Positions 56,345 through 64,000 of a stretch of DNA of 64,000 nt are shown here, piece by piece. Position 1 is the first letter of the stretch. Each line of letters begins with the position of its first letter. This DNA comes from Sulfitobacter sp. HGT1. GTDB taxonomy: Bacteria > Pseudomonadota > Alphaproteobacteria > Rhodobacterales > Rhodobacteraceae. The notes below the pieces were generated by a model that worked only from the letters and a program-made list of their open reading frames with translations, was not told the origin of the DNA and made no database searches. A program made the translations under genes and the position numbers. The stretch covers positions 310,001-374,000 of the forward strand of contig NZ_BLWI01000012.1 in assembly GCF_013282155.1 (NCBI RefSeq), given 5' to 3'.

Positions 56345-57700
56345 TCAGATCGCGCTGCTATGGGCCACTTGGGGGGATTGGAACGCATCCAGTTGCCCCG
56401 CCAGAATACGCACCAAAGGTTCGAACCCCGGCCTTACCTTCATCTGCTGGCCATCCAGATCAACACCCAACGGAAAGGTGGTCGCAAGCTGCGCGAATGT
56501 CGTCGAGATCACGGGCGCATAGGCTGGGAAATCAGCCTGCAATTTTGCGATATCAACCTGAAATCCGCACATCATCTGTTCGATGGCCAAGGCAATCCAG
56601 CGGTCCGCGTCAGACAGGGCATGACCGCGTGCCCCAGCAAGGGTTTGCGCCTCTATTGCGGCGACATATTTTGCCGTTGCGGGTTGGTTCTGGCTGTAGC
56701 CTTGGGGGAATTTGGAAATCGCCGATGCACCAAGCCCGATCAGGACCTCGGCAGTATCATCGGTGTAACCCTGGAAATTCCGCCGCAGATGACCGTTTTC
56801 TTTGGCAATGGAAAGCCCGTCGCCGGGGCGGGCAAAGTGATCGAAACCGATCTGCTCAAAGCCGTCCGAGGTCAGCAAGACCCGCGCCAGTTCAGAGAGT
56901 TCAAATCGTGTTTCGGGATCAGGCAAGGCGGATTCATCAATCAAAACCTGCCGTTTCGACATCCATGGCACATGCGCATACCCGTAAAGCGCCAGACGAT
57001 CCGGCTGCAAAGACATCACTTCTTGCAGCGACATGCTAAGGCTTTCGTGGGTTTGGAAGGGCAGACCATAAAGCAGGTCCATGTTCAGGCTGTCCAGATT
57101 GCCCGACTTGAGGTGGTGGACCACATCTGACGTTTGCTGAAACGACTGCAACCGGCCGATTGCCTTTTGCACGCGCGGGTCAAAATCCTGCACGCCGATG
57201 CTGGCACGGTTCATGCCATATTCCAGCAAGGTGTCCAGCAACGCGGGGGATGCTTCGGTCGGGTCAATCTCGACCGAGAATTCAGAACCATCACCGAAGT
57301 CGAAATGTTCGAATATCTTATCCAGCAACCGCGCCATCAGATCGGGGGTTAAAATCGTTGGCGTGCCGCCCCCGAGGTGCAGACGTGACAATGATACCCG
57401 ACCGGGCAGACGCGCCCGCACCAGATCAATTTCCTGCAAAAGCGTTCCGACATATGCCTCGACCGGGCGGAGCGTTGTCGTGCCTTGGGTCCGGCAGGCG
57501 CAGAACCAGCACAGGCGTTTGCAAAACGGGACGTGAACGTACAGCGATACACTGGCACCATCGGGCACCGCGCGCAGCCATTCGGACTGGTCGTCTTGCC
57601 CGACCTGAGCGCCAAAATGATTGGCGGGAGGGTAACTGGTATAGCGTGGCACTTTTGCATCAAAGATGCCGTAGCGGCGGAGTTGCTTAAGTTGTGTCAT
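56345..57700 (-). CDS. hemN: Oxygen-independent coproporphyrinogen III oxidase
   Basis: A 451-residue radical-SAM enzyme that replaces HemF when oxygen is scarce. The cluster motif C-x3-C-x2-C is in YVHVPFCKRLCWFCACRT (residues about 53-70), followed by the SAM-binding LHLGGGTPTIL and the C-terminal HemN domain. The ATG at 57700 (MTQLKQLRRYGIFDAK) fits the family; no good ribosome site precedes it. A perfect FNR box is centred 40.5 bases upstream of this ATG, so FnrL activation is likely, possibly giving a transcript with almost no leader. It is divergent from fnrL. Confidence 0.95.
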   Translation of the reverse strand: MTQLKQLRRYGIFDAKVPRYTSYPPANHFGAQVGQDDQSEWLRAVPDGASVSLYVHVPFCKRLCWFCACRTQGTTTLRPVEAYVGTLLQEIDLVRARLPGRVSLSRLHLGGGTPTILTPDLMARLLDKIFEHFDFGDGSEFSVEIDPTEASPALLDTLLEYGMNRASIGVQDFDPRVQKAIGRLQSFQQTSDVVHHLKSGNLDSLNMDLLYGLPFQTHESLSMSLQEVMSLQPDRLALYGYAHVPWMSKRQVLIDESALPDPETRFELSELARVLLTSDGFEQIGFDHFARPGDGLSIAKENGHLRRNFQGYTDDTAEVLIGLGASAISKFPQGYSQNQPATAKYVAAIEAQTLAGARGHALSDADRWIALAIEQMMCGFQVDIAKLQADFPAYAPVISTTFAQLATTFPLGVDLDGQQMKVRPGFEPLVRILAGQLDAFQSPQVAHSSAI

Positions 57701-57733
57701 ACGGGTAACTTGCAAAGATGCAGACAATATTCC

Positions 57734-57747
57734 TTGATTTAGATCAA
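57734..57747. promoter_or_regulatory. FNR box between hemN and fnrL
   Basis: TTGATTTAGATCAA matches TTGAT-N4-ATCAA perfectly. It is placed to activate hemN. It also ends two bases before the fnrL start codon, where binding would block fnrL expression. Confidence 0.9.
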
Positions 57748-57749
57748 CT

Positions 57750-58484
57750 ATGACAATCGATTTACTCTCGCGCACGAAATGCAGCGAATGCCCGATCCGG
57801 CATCGCGCGGTTTGTGCCCATTGCAGCGGCGACGAGCTGGATGTTCTGGAGCAGTTGAAAAGCTATAAGACCTTTAAGGCGGGCGATCCCATTTTGTGGC
57901 GTGGCGATACGCTGACCTTTGTCGCGTCGCTGGTTCAAGGTGTGGCGACTTTGGGCAAAACGATGGAAGACGGCCGCACACAAATGGTCGGCTTGCTGTT
58001 GCCATCCGACTTTATCGGTCGCCCCGGCCGGTCCCAGATTGATTTTGACGTGGTTGCCGTCACCGATGTGACGCTGTGCTGTTTCCAGCGCAAACCCTTT
58101 GAGGCGCTGATTGCGTCGACCCCGCATGTCGCCCAACGTCTTGTTGAAATGGCATTGGACGAACTGGATGTCGCCCGCGAATGGATGCTGTTGCTGGGCC
58201 GCAAAACCGCCCGCGAAAAAATTGCGACGTTTATTCATATGCTTGTGCAACGCCAGCATCTGGGCGGCGCAGAGATTGCCCAACAGGCATTGGTTTTGCC
58301 CCTGACACAGGAACAGATCGCCAATTACCTTGGCCTGACGCTGGAAACTGTCAGCCGGCAACTGGGCGCGATGAAAAAAGAAGGCATTTTGCAGTTTTCG
58401 GACCGGCGCCGTTTCGAGGTCGTCGATTTCCCCGCGCTGCATCTGGCAACGGGCGACGATTCAGACGGCGGTATGCTGGTCTAG
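57750..58484 (+). CDS. fnrL: Oxygen-sensing Crp/Fnr-family regulator FnrL
   Basis: A 244-residue regulator highly similar to FnrL of Rhodobacter. N-terminal cysteines C11, C14, C22 and C25 (TKCSECPIRHRAVCAHC) and a central cysteine pair in TLCCFQRKP can hold a 4Fe-4S cluster that is lost on contact with oxygen. Other features are GLLLPSDFIGRPGR, the dimer helix LDELDVAREWMLLLGRKTAREKIA and the DNA-reading helix LGLTLETVSRQLGAMK. It ends DDSDGGMLV like its relatives. Under low oxygen it should activate the neighbouring genes through the FNR boxes listed here. Confidence 0.95.
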   Translation: MTIDLLSRTKCSECPIRHRAVCAHCSGDELDVLEQLKSYKTFKAGDPILWRGDTLTFVASLVQGVATLGKTMEDGRTQMVGLLLPSDFIGRPGRSQIDFDVVAVTDVTLCCFQRKPFEALIASTPHVAQRLVEMALDELDVAREWMLLLGRKTAREKIATFIHMLVQRQHLGGAEIAQQALVLPLTQEQIANYLGLTLETVSRQLGAMKKEGILQFSDRRRFEVVDFPALHLATGDDSDGGMLV

Positions 58485-58511
58485 CGGGCACATTGCCTGA
58501 CATTGGCCGAC

Positions 58512-58525
58512 TTGATCTGCATCAA
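58512..58525. promoter_or_regulatory. FNR box upstream of the universal stress gene
   Basis: TTGATCTGCATCAA, a perfect match to the FNR consensus, is centred about 62 bases before the ATG at 58581. Confidence 0.88.
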
Positions 58526-58580
58526 AGCTATAGGTACATCAAAGTGATTATCTCCTCTGAACCCAAGAGGAGATAATCTG

Positions 58581-58988
58581 ATGTATTCCAATATCCTGAT
58601 TCCCGTTATTCTGAATAACCCCGAGAAAACTGACATCGCATTTGAGGCCGCCCGCACGCTTGCTGATGAAGGGGCGCATTTCACCTTGCTGCACGTGATC
58701 GAATCGATCCCGGTCTATGTCTCCGACTACATCCCTACGGATTTCATGACCGAGGCCCGCGATACCGTCAAAACCAAGCTGAAAGATCTGGCCAAAACGC
58801 TTCCCAATTGTCACGCGGCCACCACCGAAGGCCGTCCCGGATCGGAAATTCTGAGCTGGGCCGAAAAAAACAATTCCGATTGCATCGTTATCGCATCCCA
58901 TCAACCGGTGTTCTCCGACATTTTGTTGGGGTCAGTCGCGCATCATGTCGTGCGCCATGCGAAATGTGCGGTACACGTGATACGCTGA
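58581..58988 (+). CDS. Universal stress protein (UspA family)
   Basis: A 135-residue single-domain Usp protein: NILIPVILNN at the start, FTLLHVIESIPVYVSDYIP, and a C-terminal SEILSWAEKNNSDCIVIASHQPVFSDILLGSVAHHVVRHAKCAVHVIR. The usual ATP-binding G-x2-G-x9-G-S/T motif is altered (SHQPVFSDILLGSV), so nucleotide binding is uncertain. GAGGAG precedes the ATG. A perfect FNR box upstream and the ccoN and fnrL neighbours point to induction under low oxygen. Confidence 0.92.
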   Translation: MYSNILIPVILNNPEKTDIAFEAARTLADEGAHFTLLHVIESIPVYVSDYIPTDFMTEARDTVKTKLKDLAKTLPNCHAATTEGRPGSEILSWAEKNNSDCIVIASHQPVFSDILLGSVAHHVVRHAKCAVHVIR

Positions 58989-59006
58989 TTTGTTGATTCG
59001 ACAAAC

Positions 59007-59020
59007 TTGATACAGATCAA
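59007..59020. promoter_or_regulatory. FNR box upstream of ccoNOQP
   Basis: TTGATACAGATCAA, a perfect FNR consensus match, is centred about 93 bases before the ccoN start. Confidence 0.9.
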
Positions 59021-59106
59021 GGAAGGCCGTCTGACCAGCGGCTACCCGATGATTGCGAACAGGTGTGCGCAACCCGGACAGGGCTGCGCCAATAAGAAGG
59101 TGCATT

Positions 59107-60708
59107 ATGAATTACGTTAAACTCATTATATTAGGGCTCATCGCCGTATTTGCCGCTATGGGCATGAACTGGGGCCATGATCTGGCCTATCAATTCCACG
59201 CTTTTGTGATCATGGCTGTGGCCGCTGGCATGTTTGTCTGGGTCCTGCGGGGCATTGACGAACCCGTGCCTGCCGCCGAAACGGGATACGCCGATGGCGT
59301 GATCCGCGCCGGTGTCATCGCGACCGCCTTTTGGGGCGTCACAGGGTTTCTGGTCGGCACCTTCATCGCCTTTCAGCTGGCTTTTCCCGAACTGAACTTT
59401 GACTGGGGCCAGCCCTTTACCAACTTTGGCCGGTTGCGCCCGCTGCACACCTCTGCGGTGATCTTTGCCTTTGGGGGCAACGCGCTGATCTGTACATCGT
59501 TTTATGTCGTGCAACGCACCAGTTCTGTGCGTCTGTTCGGCGGCAACCTGTCGTGGTTCGTGTTCTGGGGGTACCAGCTGTTCATCGTTCTGGCCGCAAC
59601 CGGATATCTGCTGGGTTCAACCCAGTCGAAAGAATACGCAGAACCCGAATGGTACGTCGACATCTGGCTGACCATTGTCTGGGTCGCCTATCTGGTGGTG
59701 TTCCTTGGCACGATCTTCAAACGCCGCGAACGTCACATCTATGTGGCCAACTGGTTCTACCTCAGCTTTATCATCACCGTTGCGATGCTGCATATCGTCA
59801 ACAACCTGTCGATCCCGGTCAGCTTCTGGGGTTCAAAATCCGTTCAGGTGTTCTCGGGTGTCCAAGACGCCATGACGCAGTGGTGGTACGGCCATAACGC
59901 CGTGGGCTTCTTCCTGACCGCCGGCTTCCTGGGAATGATGTATTACTTCGTTCCGAAACAGGCCAACCGTCCCGTCTATTCCTATAAACTCAGCATCATC
60001 CACTTCTGGTCCCTGATCTTTTTGTACATCTGGGCCGGTCCACACCACCTGCATTATACCGCCCTGCCCGATTGGGCTGCGACCCTTGGCATGGTGTTCT
60101 CGATCGTTCTGTGGATGCCCAGCTGGGGTGGCATGATCAACGGCCTGATGACCCTGCAAGGGGCATGGGACAAACTACGCACCGACCCGATCTTGCGGAT
60201 GTTCGTGATCTCGCTCGGCTTCTACGGCATGTCCACCTTCGAGGGTCCGATGATGTCGATCCGCGCGGTCAACTCCTTGTCGCATTACACCGACTGGACC
60301 ATCGGGCACGTGCATTCCGGTGCGCTTGGCTGGAACGGCATGATCACCTTTGGCGCGCTGTACTTCCTGACGCCGAAACTGTGGGGACGTGACAAGATGT
60401 ATTCGATGTCTGCGATCAACTGGCATTTCTGGTTGGCCACGATCGGTATCGTTTTGTACGCCTCGTCGATGTGGGTCACCGGCATCATGGAAGGTCTGAT
60501 GTGGCGCGAAGTCGATGATCAGGGTTTCTTGGTCAACTCCTTTGCCGACACTGTTGCCGCCAAGTTCCCGATGTATGTGGTGCGCGGTTTGGGTGGGGTT
60601 CTCTACCTCTCTGGCGGACTGATCATGGTGTGGAACATGTGGATGACCATTCGCGGTGCGAAACCGGTCACCACAGCCCTGCCCTCAAACGCAACCCCTG
60701 CAGAATAA
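59107..60708 (+). CDS. ccoN: cbb3-type cytochrome c oxidase subunit I
   Basis: The 533-residue catalytic subunit of the high-affinity cbb3 oxidase, with a dozen or more membrane helices and histidine ligands for heme b, heme b3 and CuB. Visible conserved parts are [60 protein letters not shown] and [13 protein letters not shown]. The ATG at 59107 ([10 protein letters not shown]) has GAAGG 7 bases upstream, preferred to a longer frame from 59053. It is the first gene of the ccoNOQP operon behind an FNR box. Confidence 0.97.
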   Translation: MNYVKLIILGLIAVFAAMGMNWGHDLAYQFHAFVIMAVAAGMFVWVLRGIDEPVPAAETGYADGVIRAGVIATAFWGVTGFLVGTFIAFQLAFPELNFDWGQPFTNFGRLRPLHTSAVIFAFGGNALICTSFYVVQRTSSVRLFGGNLSWFVFWGYQLFIVLAATGYLLGSTQSKEYAEPEWYVDIWLTIVWVAYLVVFLGTIFKRRERHIYVANWFYLSFIITVAMLHIVNNLSIPVSFWGSKSVQVFSGVQDAMTQWWYGHNAVGFFLTAGFLGMMYYFVPKQANRPVYSYKLSIIHFWSLIFLYIWAGPHHLHYTALPDWAATLGMVFSIVLWMPSWGGMINGLMTLQGAWDKLRTDPILRMFVISLGFYGMSTFEGPMMSIRAVNSLSHYTDWTIGHVHSGALGWNGMITFGALYFLTPKLWGRDKMYSMSAINWHFWLATIGIVLYASSMWVTGIMEGLMWREVDDQGFLVNSFADTVAAKFPMYVVRGLGGVLYLSGGLIMVWNMWMTIRGAKPVTTALPSNATPAE

Positions 60709-60720
60709 GGAGCTGAAACA

Positions 60721-61446
60721 ATGGCCTTTATCGACAAACATGCCATCCTTGAGAAAAGCCCTACCTTGCTGCTGGTTGCATCGCTGCTGGTCGTTACCGT
60801 GGGGGGCATCGTGGAAATTGCCCCCCTGTTCTGGCTGGAAAACACCATCGAGGAAGTCGAAGGCGTGCGGCCCTATTCGCCGCTCGAACTGACCGGGCGC
60901 GACATCTATGTGCGCGAAGGCTGCTATGTCTGCCACAGCCAGATGATCCGCCCCATGCGCGACGAGGTGGAACGCTATGGCCACTATTCGCTGGCGGCTG
61001 AATCGATGTACGACCATCCGTTCCAATGGGGGTCCAAACGGACCGGCCCCGATGTGGCACGTGTGGGCGGGCGCTATTCCGACGCCTGGCATGTGGATCA
61101 CCTAAGCGATCCGCAATCCGTGGTGCCGGAATCGATCATGCCGAAATATGCGTTCCTCAAGGAAACCCCGATCGAACCGACCCATATCGAGGCGCTGCTA
61201 AAGACCCATCGCTTTGTCGGTGTTCCGTATTCGGATGAACAGATCGAAGAAGCCCGCGCGGATTTCCGTGCCCAGGCCGACCCCGAAGCTGATTATGACG
61301 GCATGCTGGAACGCTATCCCGGTGCGGCGGTGGCCAACTTTGATGGCCAACCGGAACTGACCGAGATGGACGCGCTGATCGCGTATCTGCAGATTCTTGG
61401 CACCATGGTTGATTTCTCGACCTTCACCCCAGATGCCAGCCGTTAA
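60721..61446 (+). CDS. ccoO: cbb3-type cytochrome c oxidase subunit II (monoheme)
   Basis: A 241-residue membrane-anchored cytochrome c subunit that passes electrons to CcoN. It has one N-terminal helix (about residues 17-40), the heme motif C-Y-V-C-H in [20 protein letters not shown] and the typical [26 protein letters not shown] precedes the ATG, 12 bases after ccoN. Confidence 0.97.
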   Translation: MAFIDKHAILEKSPTLLLVASLLVVTVGGIVEIAPLFWLENTIEEVEGVRPYSPLELTGRDIYVREGCYVCHSQMIRPMRDEVERYGHYSLAAESMYDHPFQWGSKRTGPDVARVGGRYSDAWHVDHLSDPQSVVPESIMPKYAFLKETPIEPTHIEALLKTHRFVGVPYSDEQIEEARADFRAQADPEADYDGMLERYPGAAVANFDGQPELTEMDALIAYLQILGTMVDFSTFTPDASR

Positions 61447-61457
61447 GGAGGCCTGAA

Positions 61458-61652
61458 ATGCAAACCTATTCTTTCCTCCGCGAACTTGCCGACAGTTGGA
61501 TCCTGTTGGTGATGTTCCTGTTCTTTGCCGGCGTCATCGTCTGGGCCTTCCGCCCCGGCAGCGAAGAAATATACACCGATGTGGCCAAGATACCCTTGGG
61601 CGACGACACCCAACCCAAACACGCGAAACAAAAAGGGGATGACAATGTCTAA
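61458..61652 (+). CDS. ccoQ: cbb3-type oxidase small subunit CcoQ
   Basis: A 64-residue protein with one membrane helix (SWILLVMFLFFAGVIVWAFRPG) and a polar tail, typical of CcoQ, which stabilises the complex. TAAGGAGG precedes its ATG. The last 8 bases overlap the ccoP start. Confidence 0.93.
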   Translation: MQTYSFLRELADSWILLVMFLFFAGVIVWAFRPGSEEIYTDVAKIPLGDDTQPKHAKQKGDDNV

Positions 61653-62508
61653 GGGCAAAACTGACGACGTCACAGGCACCGAGACCACCGGCCACAGCTG
61701 GGACGGCATCGAAGAGTTGAACACACCGCTGCCCCGCTGGTGGCTATGGACACTGTACCTCTGCATCATTTGGGGCATCATCTATACCATCGCCTATCCC
61801 GCCTGGCCGATGGTGTCCGGTGCGACCAAGGGCGTTTTGGGCTGGTCGACCCGTGCAAATGTGGCGGCTGAAATTACCGCGCACGAAAGCAAGAACGCCG
61901 ATCTGGCGACCGCGCTTTTGGCGACAGATATGGATGTTTTGCCAGCCAGTGCCGATCTGAACCGCTATGCTGTTGCACGTGGCGGTGCGGTGTTCCGCGC
62001 CAATTGTTCGCAATGTCACGGGTCGGGTGCGGCAGGGGCCAAAGGCTATCCCAACCTGCTGGATGATGAATGGCTTTGGGGCGGTGCGATGGCAGACATC
62101 GAATACACCGTGCGCCACGGCATCCGTAACGAACAGGACGCTGACGCGCGGTATTCGCAGATGCCAGCCTTTGGCGAACTCCTTGAAAAGGACGAAATCA
62201 CCGCCGTGGTCGAACATGTCGTGTCCTTGTCTAACGCCGAATTTGACGCCACGCTTGCTGAAGCCGGGGCCACTGTTTTTGCTGACAATTGTTCGGCATG
62301 TCATGGTGAAACCGGTCTCGGGGACCGCGCACAAGGGGCCCCCAATCTGGCGGATGCGATCTGGCTTTATGGTGGCGACCGCAATGCCCTGACCGAAACC
62401 GTGAAAAACGCCCGCTTTGGTGTGATGCCCGCCTGGGGTCCACGCCTGACCGAGGCCGATGTTCGCGCCGTTTCCGCCTACGTGCACTCTTTGGGAGGCG
62501 GAGAGTAA
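61645..62508 (+). CDS. ccoP: cbb3-type cytochrome c oxidase subunit III (diheme)
   Basis: A 287-residue diheme cytochrome c subunit, the entry point for electrons into the oxidase. The N-terminus has WDGIEELNTPLPRWWLWTLY and one membrane helix; heme motifs are C-S-Q-C-H (about residue 117) and C-S-A-C-H (about residue 216). The ATG at 61645 has AAGGGG upstream and lies inside the end of ccoQ (8-base overlap, so coupled). Last gene of ccoNOQP. Confidence 0.96.
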   Translation: MSKGKTDDVTGTETTGHSWDGIEELNTPLPRWWLWTLYLCIIWGIIYTIAYPAWPMVSGATKGVLGWSTRANVAAEITAHESKNADLATALLATDMDVLPASADLNRYAVARGGAVFRANCSQCHGSGAAGAKGYPNLLDDEWLWGGAMADIEYTVRHGIRNEQDADARYSQMPAFGELLEKDEITAVVEHVVSLSNAEFDATLAEAGATVFADNCSACHGETGLGDRAQGAPNLADAIWLYGGDRNALTETVKNARFGVMPAWGPRLTEADVRAVSAYVHSLGGGE

Positions 62509-62542
62509 CGCGAAAGCAACCAGTTACCTGATAACTGGCTCA

Positions 62543-62589
62543 CATCCCCGAAAGCGCGCCTGTTCGCAAAATGCGTCGCTTCGGGGATG
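62543..62589 (+). terminator. Long hairpin between ccoP and ccoG
   Basis: CATCCCCGAA pairs with TTCGGGGATG, and the stem can extend with AGCG/CGCT apart from one bulge. A smaller repeat, CCAGTTA and TAACTGG (62520-62538), lies just before it. Probably the end of the ccoNOQP transcript, directly before the ccoG control region. The T-run is poor. Confidence 0.55.
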
Positions 62590-62592
62590 TTG

Positions 62593-62606
62593 TTGATCAA
62601 GATCAA
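62593..62606. promoter_or_regulatory. FNR box upstream of ccoG
   Basis: TTGATCAAGATCAA, a perfect FNR consensus match, is centred about 59 bases before the ccoG start. Confidence 0.9.
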
Positions 62607-62658
62607 GGTTTATCGTTCTGAGGACAGCTAGGTCGGGAGGGCAAACAGGAATAAACAT

Positions 62659-64000
62659 ATGACTGATCAAACGACTCCACCCTCTTTATACGCAGCGCGC
62701 GAACCGATCTTCCCACGGCGTGTCACCGGATTTTTTCGCCGTTTCAAATGGGCGATATTGATCGTCACCCTTGGCATTTACTATATCACCCCGTGGATTC
62801 GCTGGGACCGTGGCCCCAGCCTGCCGGATCAGGCCGTTCTGGTTGATCTTGCCAGCCGCCGTTTCTATTTCTTCTGGATCGAAATCTGGCCCCATGAATT
62901 CTATTTCGTGGCGGGCCTTTTGATCATGGCGGGGCTTGGCCTGTTTCTGTTCACATCGGCGCTTGGGCGCGTGTGGTGCGGATATACCTGCCCCCAAACC
63001 GTCTGGACCGATCTTTTCATTCTTGTCGAACGCTGGATCGAAGGCGACCGCAACGCCCGTGTCCGGCTTCACAAAGCCAGCTGGAACCTGCGCAAATGGC
63101 GGCTGCGCCTGACCAAATGGGCAGTTTGGCTGGCCATTTCTGTTGCGACAGGCGGGGCTTGGGTGTTCTATTTCACCGATGCGCCGACACTGGCCGTTGA
63201 TCTGGTTCGCCTGACCGCACATCCGGCGGCCTATATCACCATCGCAATTCTGACCGCGACGACCTTTATCTTTGGCGGGTTCCTGCGGGAACAGGTCTGC
63301 ATTTACATGTGCCCGTGGCCGCGCATTCAGGCCGCGATGATGGACCCTGATACCATTACCGTCGCCTATCGCGACTGGCGCGGCGAACCCCGCGGCAAAA
63401 GCAACAACCGCCGCCGCAGCAAAGCCGAAGCCATCCAGATCGAGGCGGATGCACAAGCAGCTGGCCCCGGCGAGGCGCGCTATCCCGGCACGCCGTATCG
63501 TCAGGCGGCAAAACCGGCAGCCCCCGTCATTCAACCTGTTGCCGAAACCGGCGACTGCATCGATTGCATGGCCTGCGTCAACGTGTGCCCCATGGGCATC
63601 GACATCCGCAACGGCCAGCAGATGGAGTGTATCACCTGTGCGCTGTGCATTGATGCCTGTGACGATGTCATGGACAAGATCGGCAAGCCGCGCGGTTTGA
63701 TCGACTATCTGGCCCTGTCAGACGAAACTGCCGAACGTGCTGGCGAACCCGTAAAACCGTTGTGGAGGCATATCCTGCGGCCCCGCACGATCCTGTACAC
63801 AGTCGTCTGGCTGCTGATCGGCCTTGGGCTTGTCTATGCGTTGTTCATCAGATCCGAAATCGAACTGACGGTCAGCCCTGTGCGCAACCCGACCTATGTG
63901 ACCCTTTCAGATGGCACGATCCGCAACATCTATGATGTACGTCTGCGCAATAAATCCGGCGAGGCCCGCGATTTCAGGCTAAAACTAACCAGCGACGAAA
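62659..64000 (+). CDS. ccoG: Cytochrome c oxidase accessory protein CcoG (3' end outside window)
   Basis: An iron-sulfur membrane protein needed for cbb3 oxidase assembly; family members are cupric reductases that supply copper. The first 447 codons are visible and the gene runs past the right edge. Membrane segments lie near residues 31-46 and 80-105, with C-G-Y-T-C-P and C-I-Y-M-C-P motifs at membrane edges. Two ferredoxin-type cluster motifs follow (CIDCMACVNVCPMG and CITCALCIDACDD, about residues 298-335). A CAGGA site precedes the ATG. ccoHIS are expected next, beyond the window. Confidence 0.95.
   Translation, partial: MTDQTTPPSLYAAREPIFPRRVTGFFRRFKWAILIVTLGIYYITPWIRWDRGPSLPDQAVLVDLASRRFYFFWIEIWPHEFYFVAGLLIMAGLGLFLFTSALGRVWCGYTCPQTVWTDLFILVERWIEGDRNARVRLHKASWNLRKWRLRLTKWAVWLAISVATGGAWVFYFTDAPTLAVDLVRLTAHPAAYITIAILTATTFIFGGFLREQVCIYMCPWPRIQAAMMDPDTITVAYRDWRGEPRGKSNNRRRSKAEAIQIEADAQAAGPGEARYPGTPYRQAAKPAAPVIQPVAETGDCIDCMACVNVCPMGIDIRNGQQMECITCALCIDACDDVMDKIGKPRGLIDYLALSDETAERAGEPVKPLWRHILRPRTILYTVVWLLIGLGLVYALFIRSEIELTVSPVRNPTYVTLSDGTIRNIYDVRLRNKSGEARDFRLKLTSDE

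Overview
The window looks like a chromosomal segment of a marine Roseobacter-group alphaproteobacterium (Rhodobacteraceae). The evidence is the protein families themselves: an FnrL regulator beside hemN and ccoNOQP/ccoG, a TRAP transporter, a monomeric isocitrate dehydrogenase, the ffs-dnaX-ybaB-recR order, and GC-rich third codon positions. There is one tRNA gene and one 4.5S RNA gene. I saw no insertion sequences, prophage or CRISPR array. Almost all open frames antisense to the listed genes are shadows of GC-rich coding sequence.

Region by region. Positions 1-10180 (minus strand) form an aerobic benzoate catabolic operon, transcribed from right to left: TRAP transporter dctP-dctQ-dctM, a feruloyl-CoA-synthase-like ligase, benzoate-CoA ligase, an alpha/beta hydrolase, a DUF309 protein, boxC, and the start of boxB, which runs off the left edge. 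Its promoter region (10181-10594) carries a cluster of TGCA repeats and a second palindrome. Positions 10595-19341 hold a CAU-anticodon tRNA, heme genes (hemE, hemC, hemF), a fasciclin-domain protein, an unusual SDR protein, an RsmC-like methyltransferase, clpS, a HAD hydrolase and a PBP5-type carboxypeptidase with a SPOR domain. Positions 19403-25440 are a yejABEF-type peptide ABC importer with an extra small membrane protein inserted between yejE and yejF by two ATGA overlaps. Positions 25612-37333 are mostly housekeeping: a membrane-anchored cytochrome c, prephenate dehydratase, NudC, a nucleotidase, ffs, a zinc metallopeptidase, dnaX-ybaB-recR, a hydroxyacyl-CoA dehydrogenase, a histidine phosphatase and a class II aldolase. 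Then come icd and an isoaspartyl peptidase.

Positions 40888-45645 hold gmd, an fcl/colC-like gene, a colD gene in which the PLP lysine is replaced by histidine, and manC. Together they form an apparent pathway to GDP-L-colitose. After these come an M20 peptidase, bioY and cobQ.

Positions 49212-56342 are the most intriguing part. They hold a hybrid histidine kinase with HisKA, REC and Hpt domains, a cysteine-free periplasmic protein of molybdopterin-oxidoreductase fold, and a NarL-type response regulator. Near-identical palindromes of the form (C)CTATCC-N4-GGATAG(G) lie in front of the kinase operon, an acetamidase/formamidase gene and a small operon ending in a glycosyltransferase; a half-site lies in front of the regulator gene. 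I propose this as an undescribed phosphorelay regulon.

Positions 56345-64000 are a low-oxygen regulon: hemN, fnrL, a universal stress protein, ccoNOQP and ccoG (cut at the right edge), with four perfect FNR boxes.
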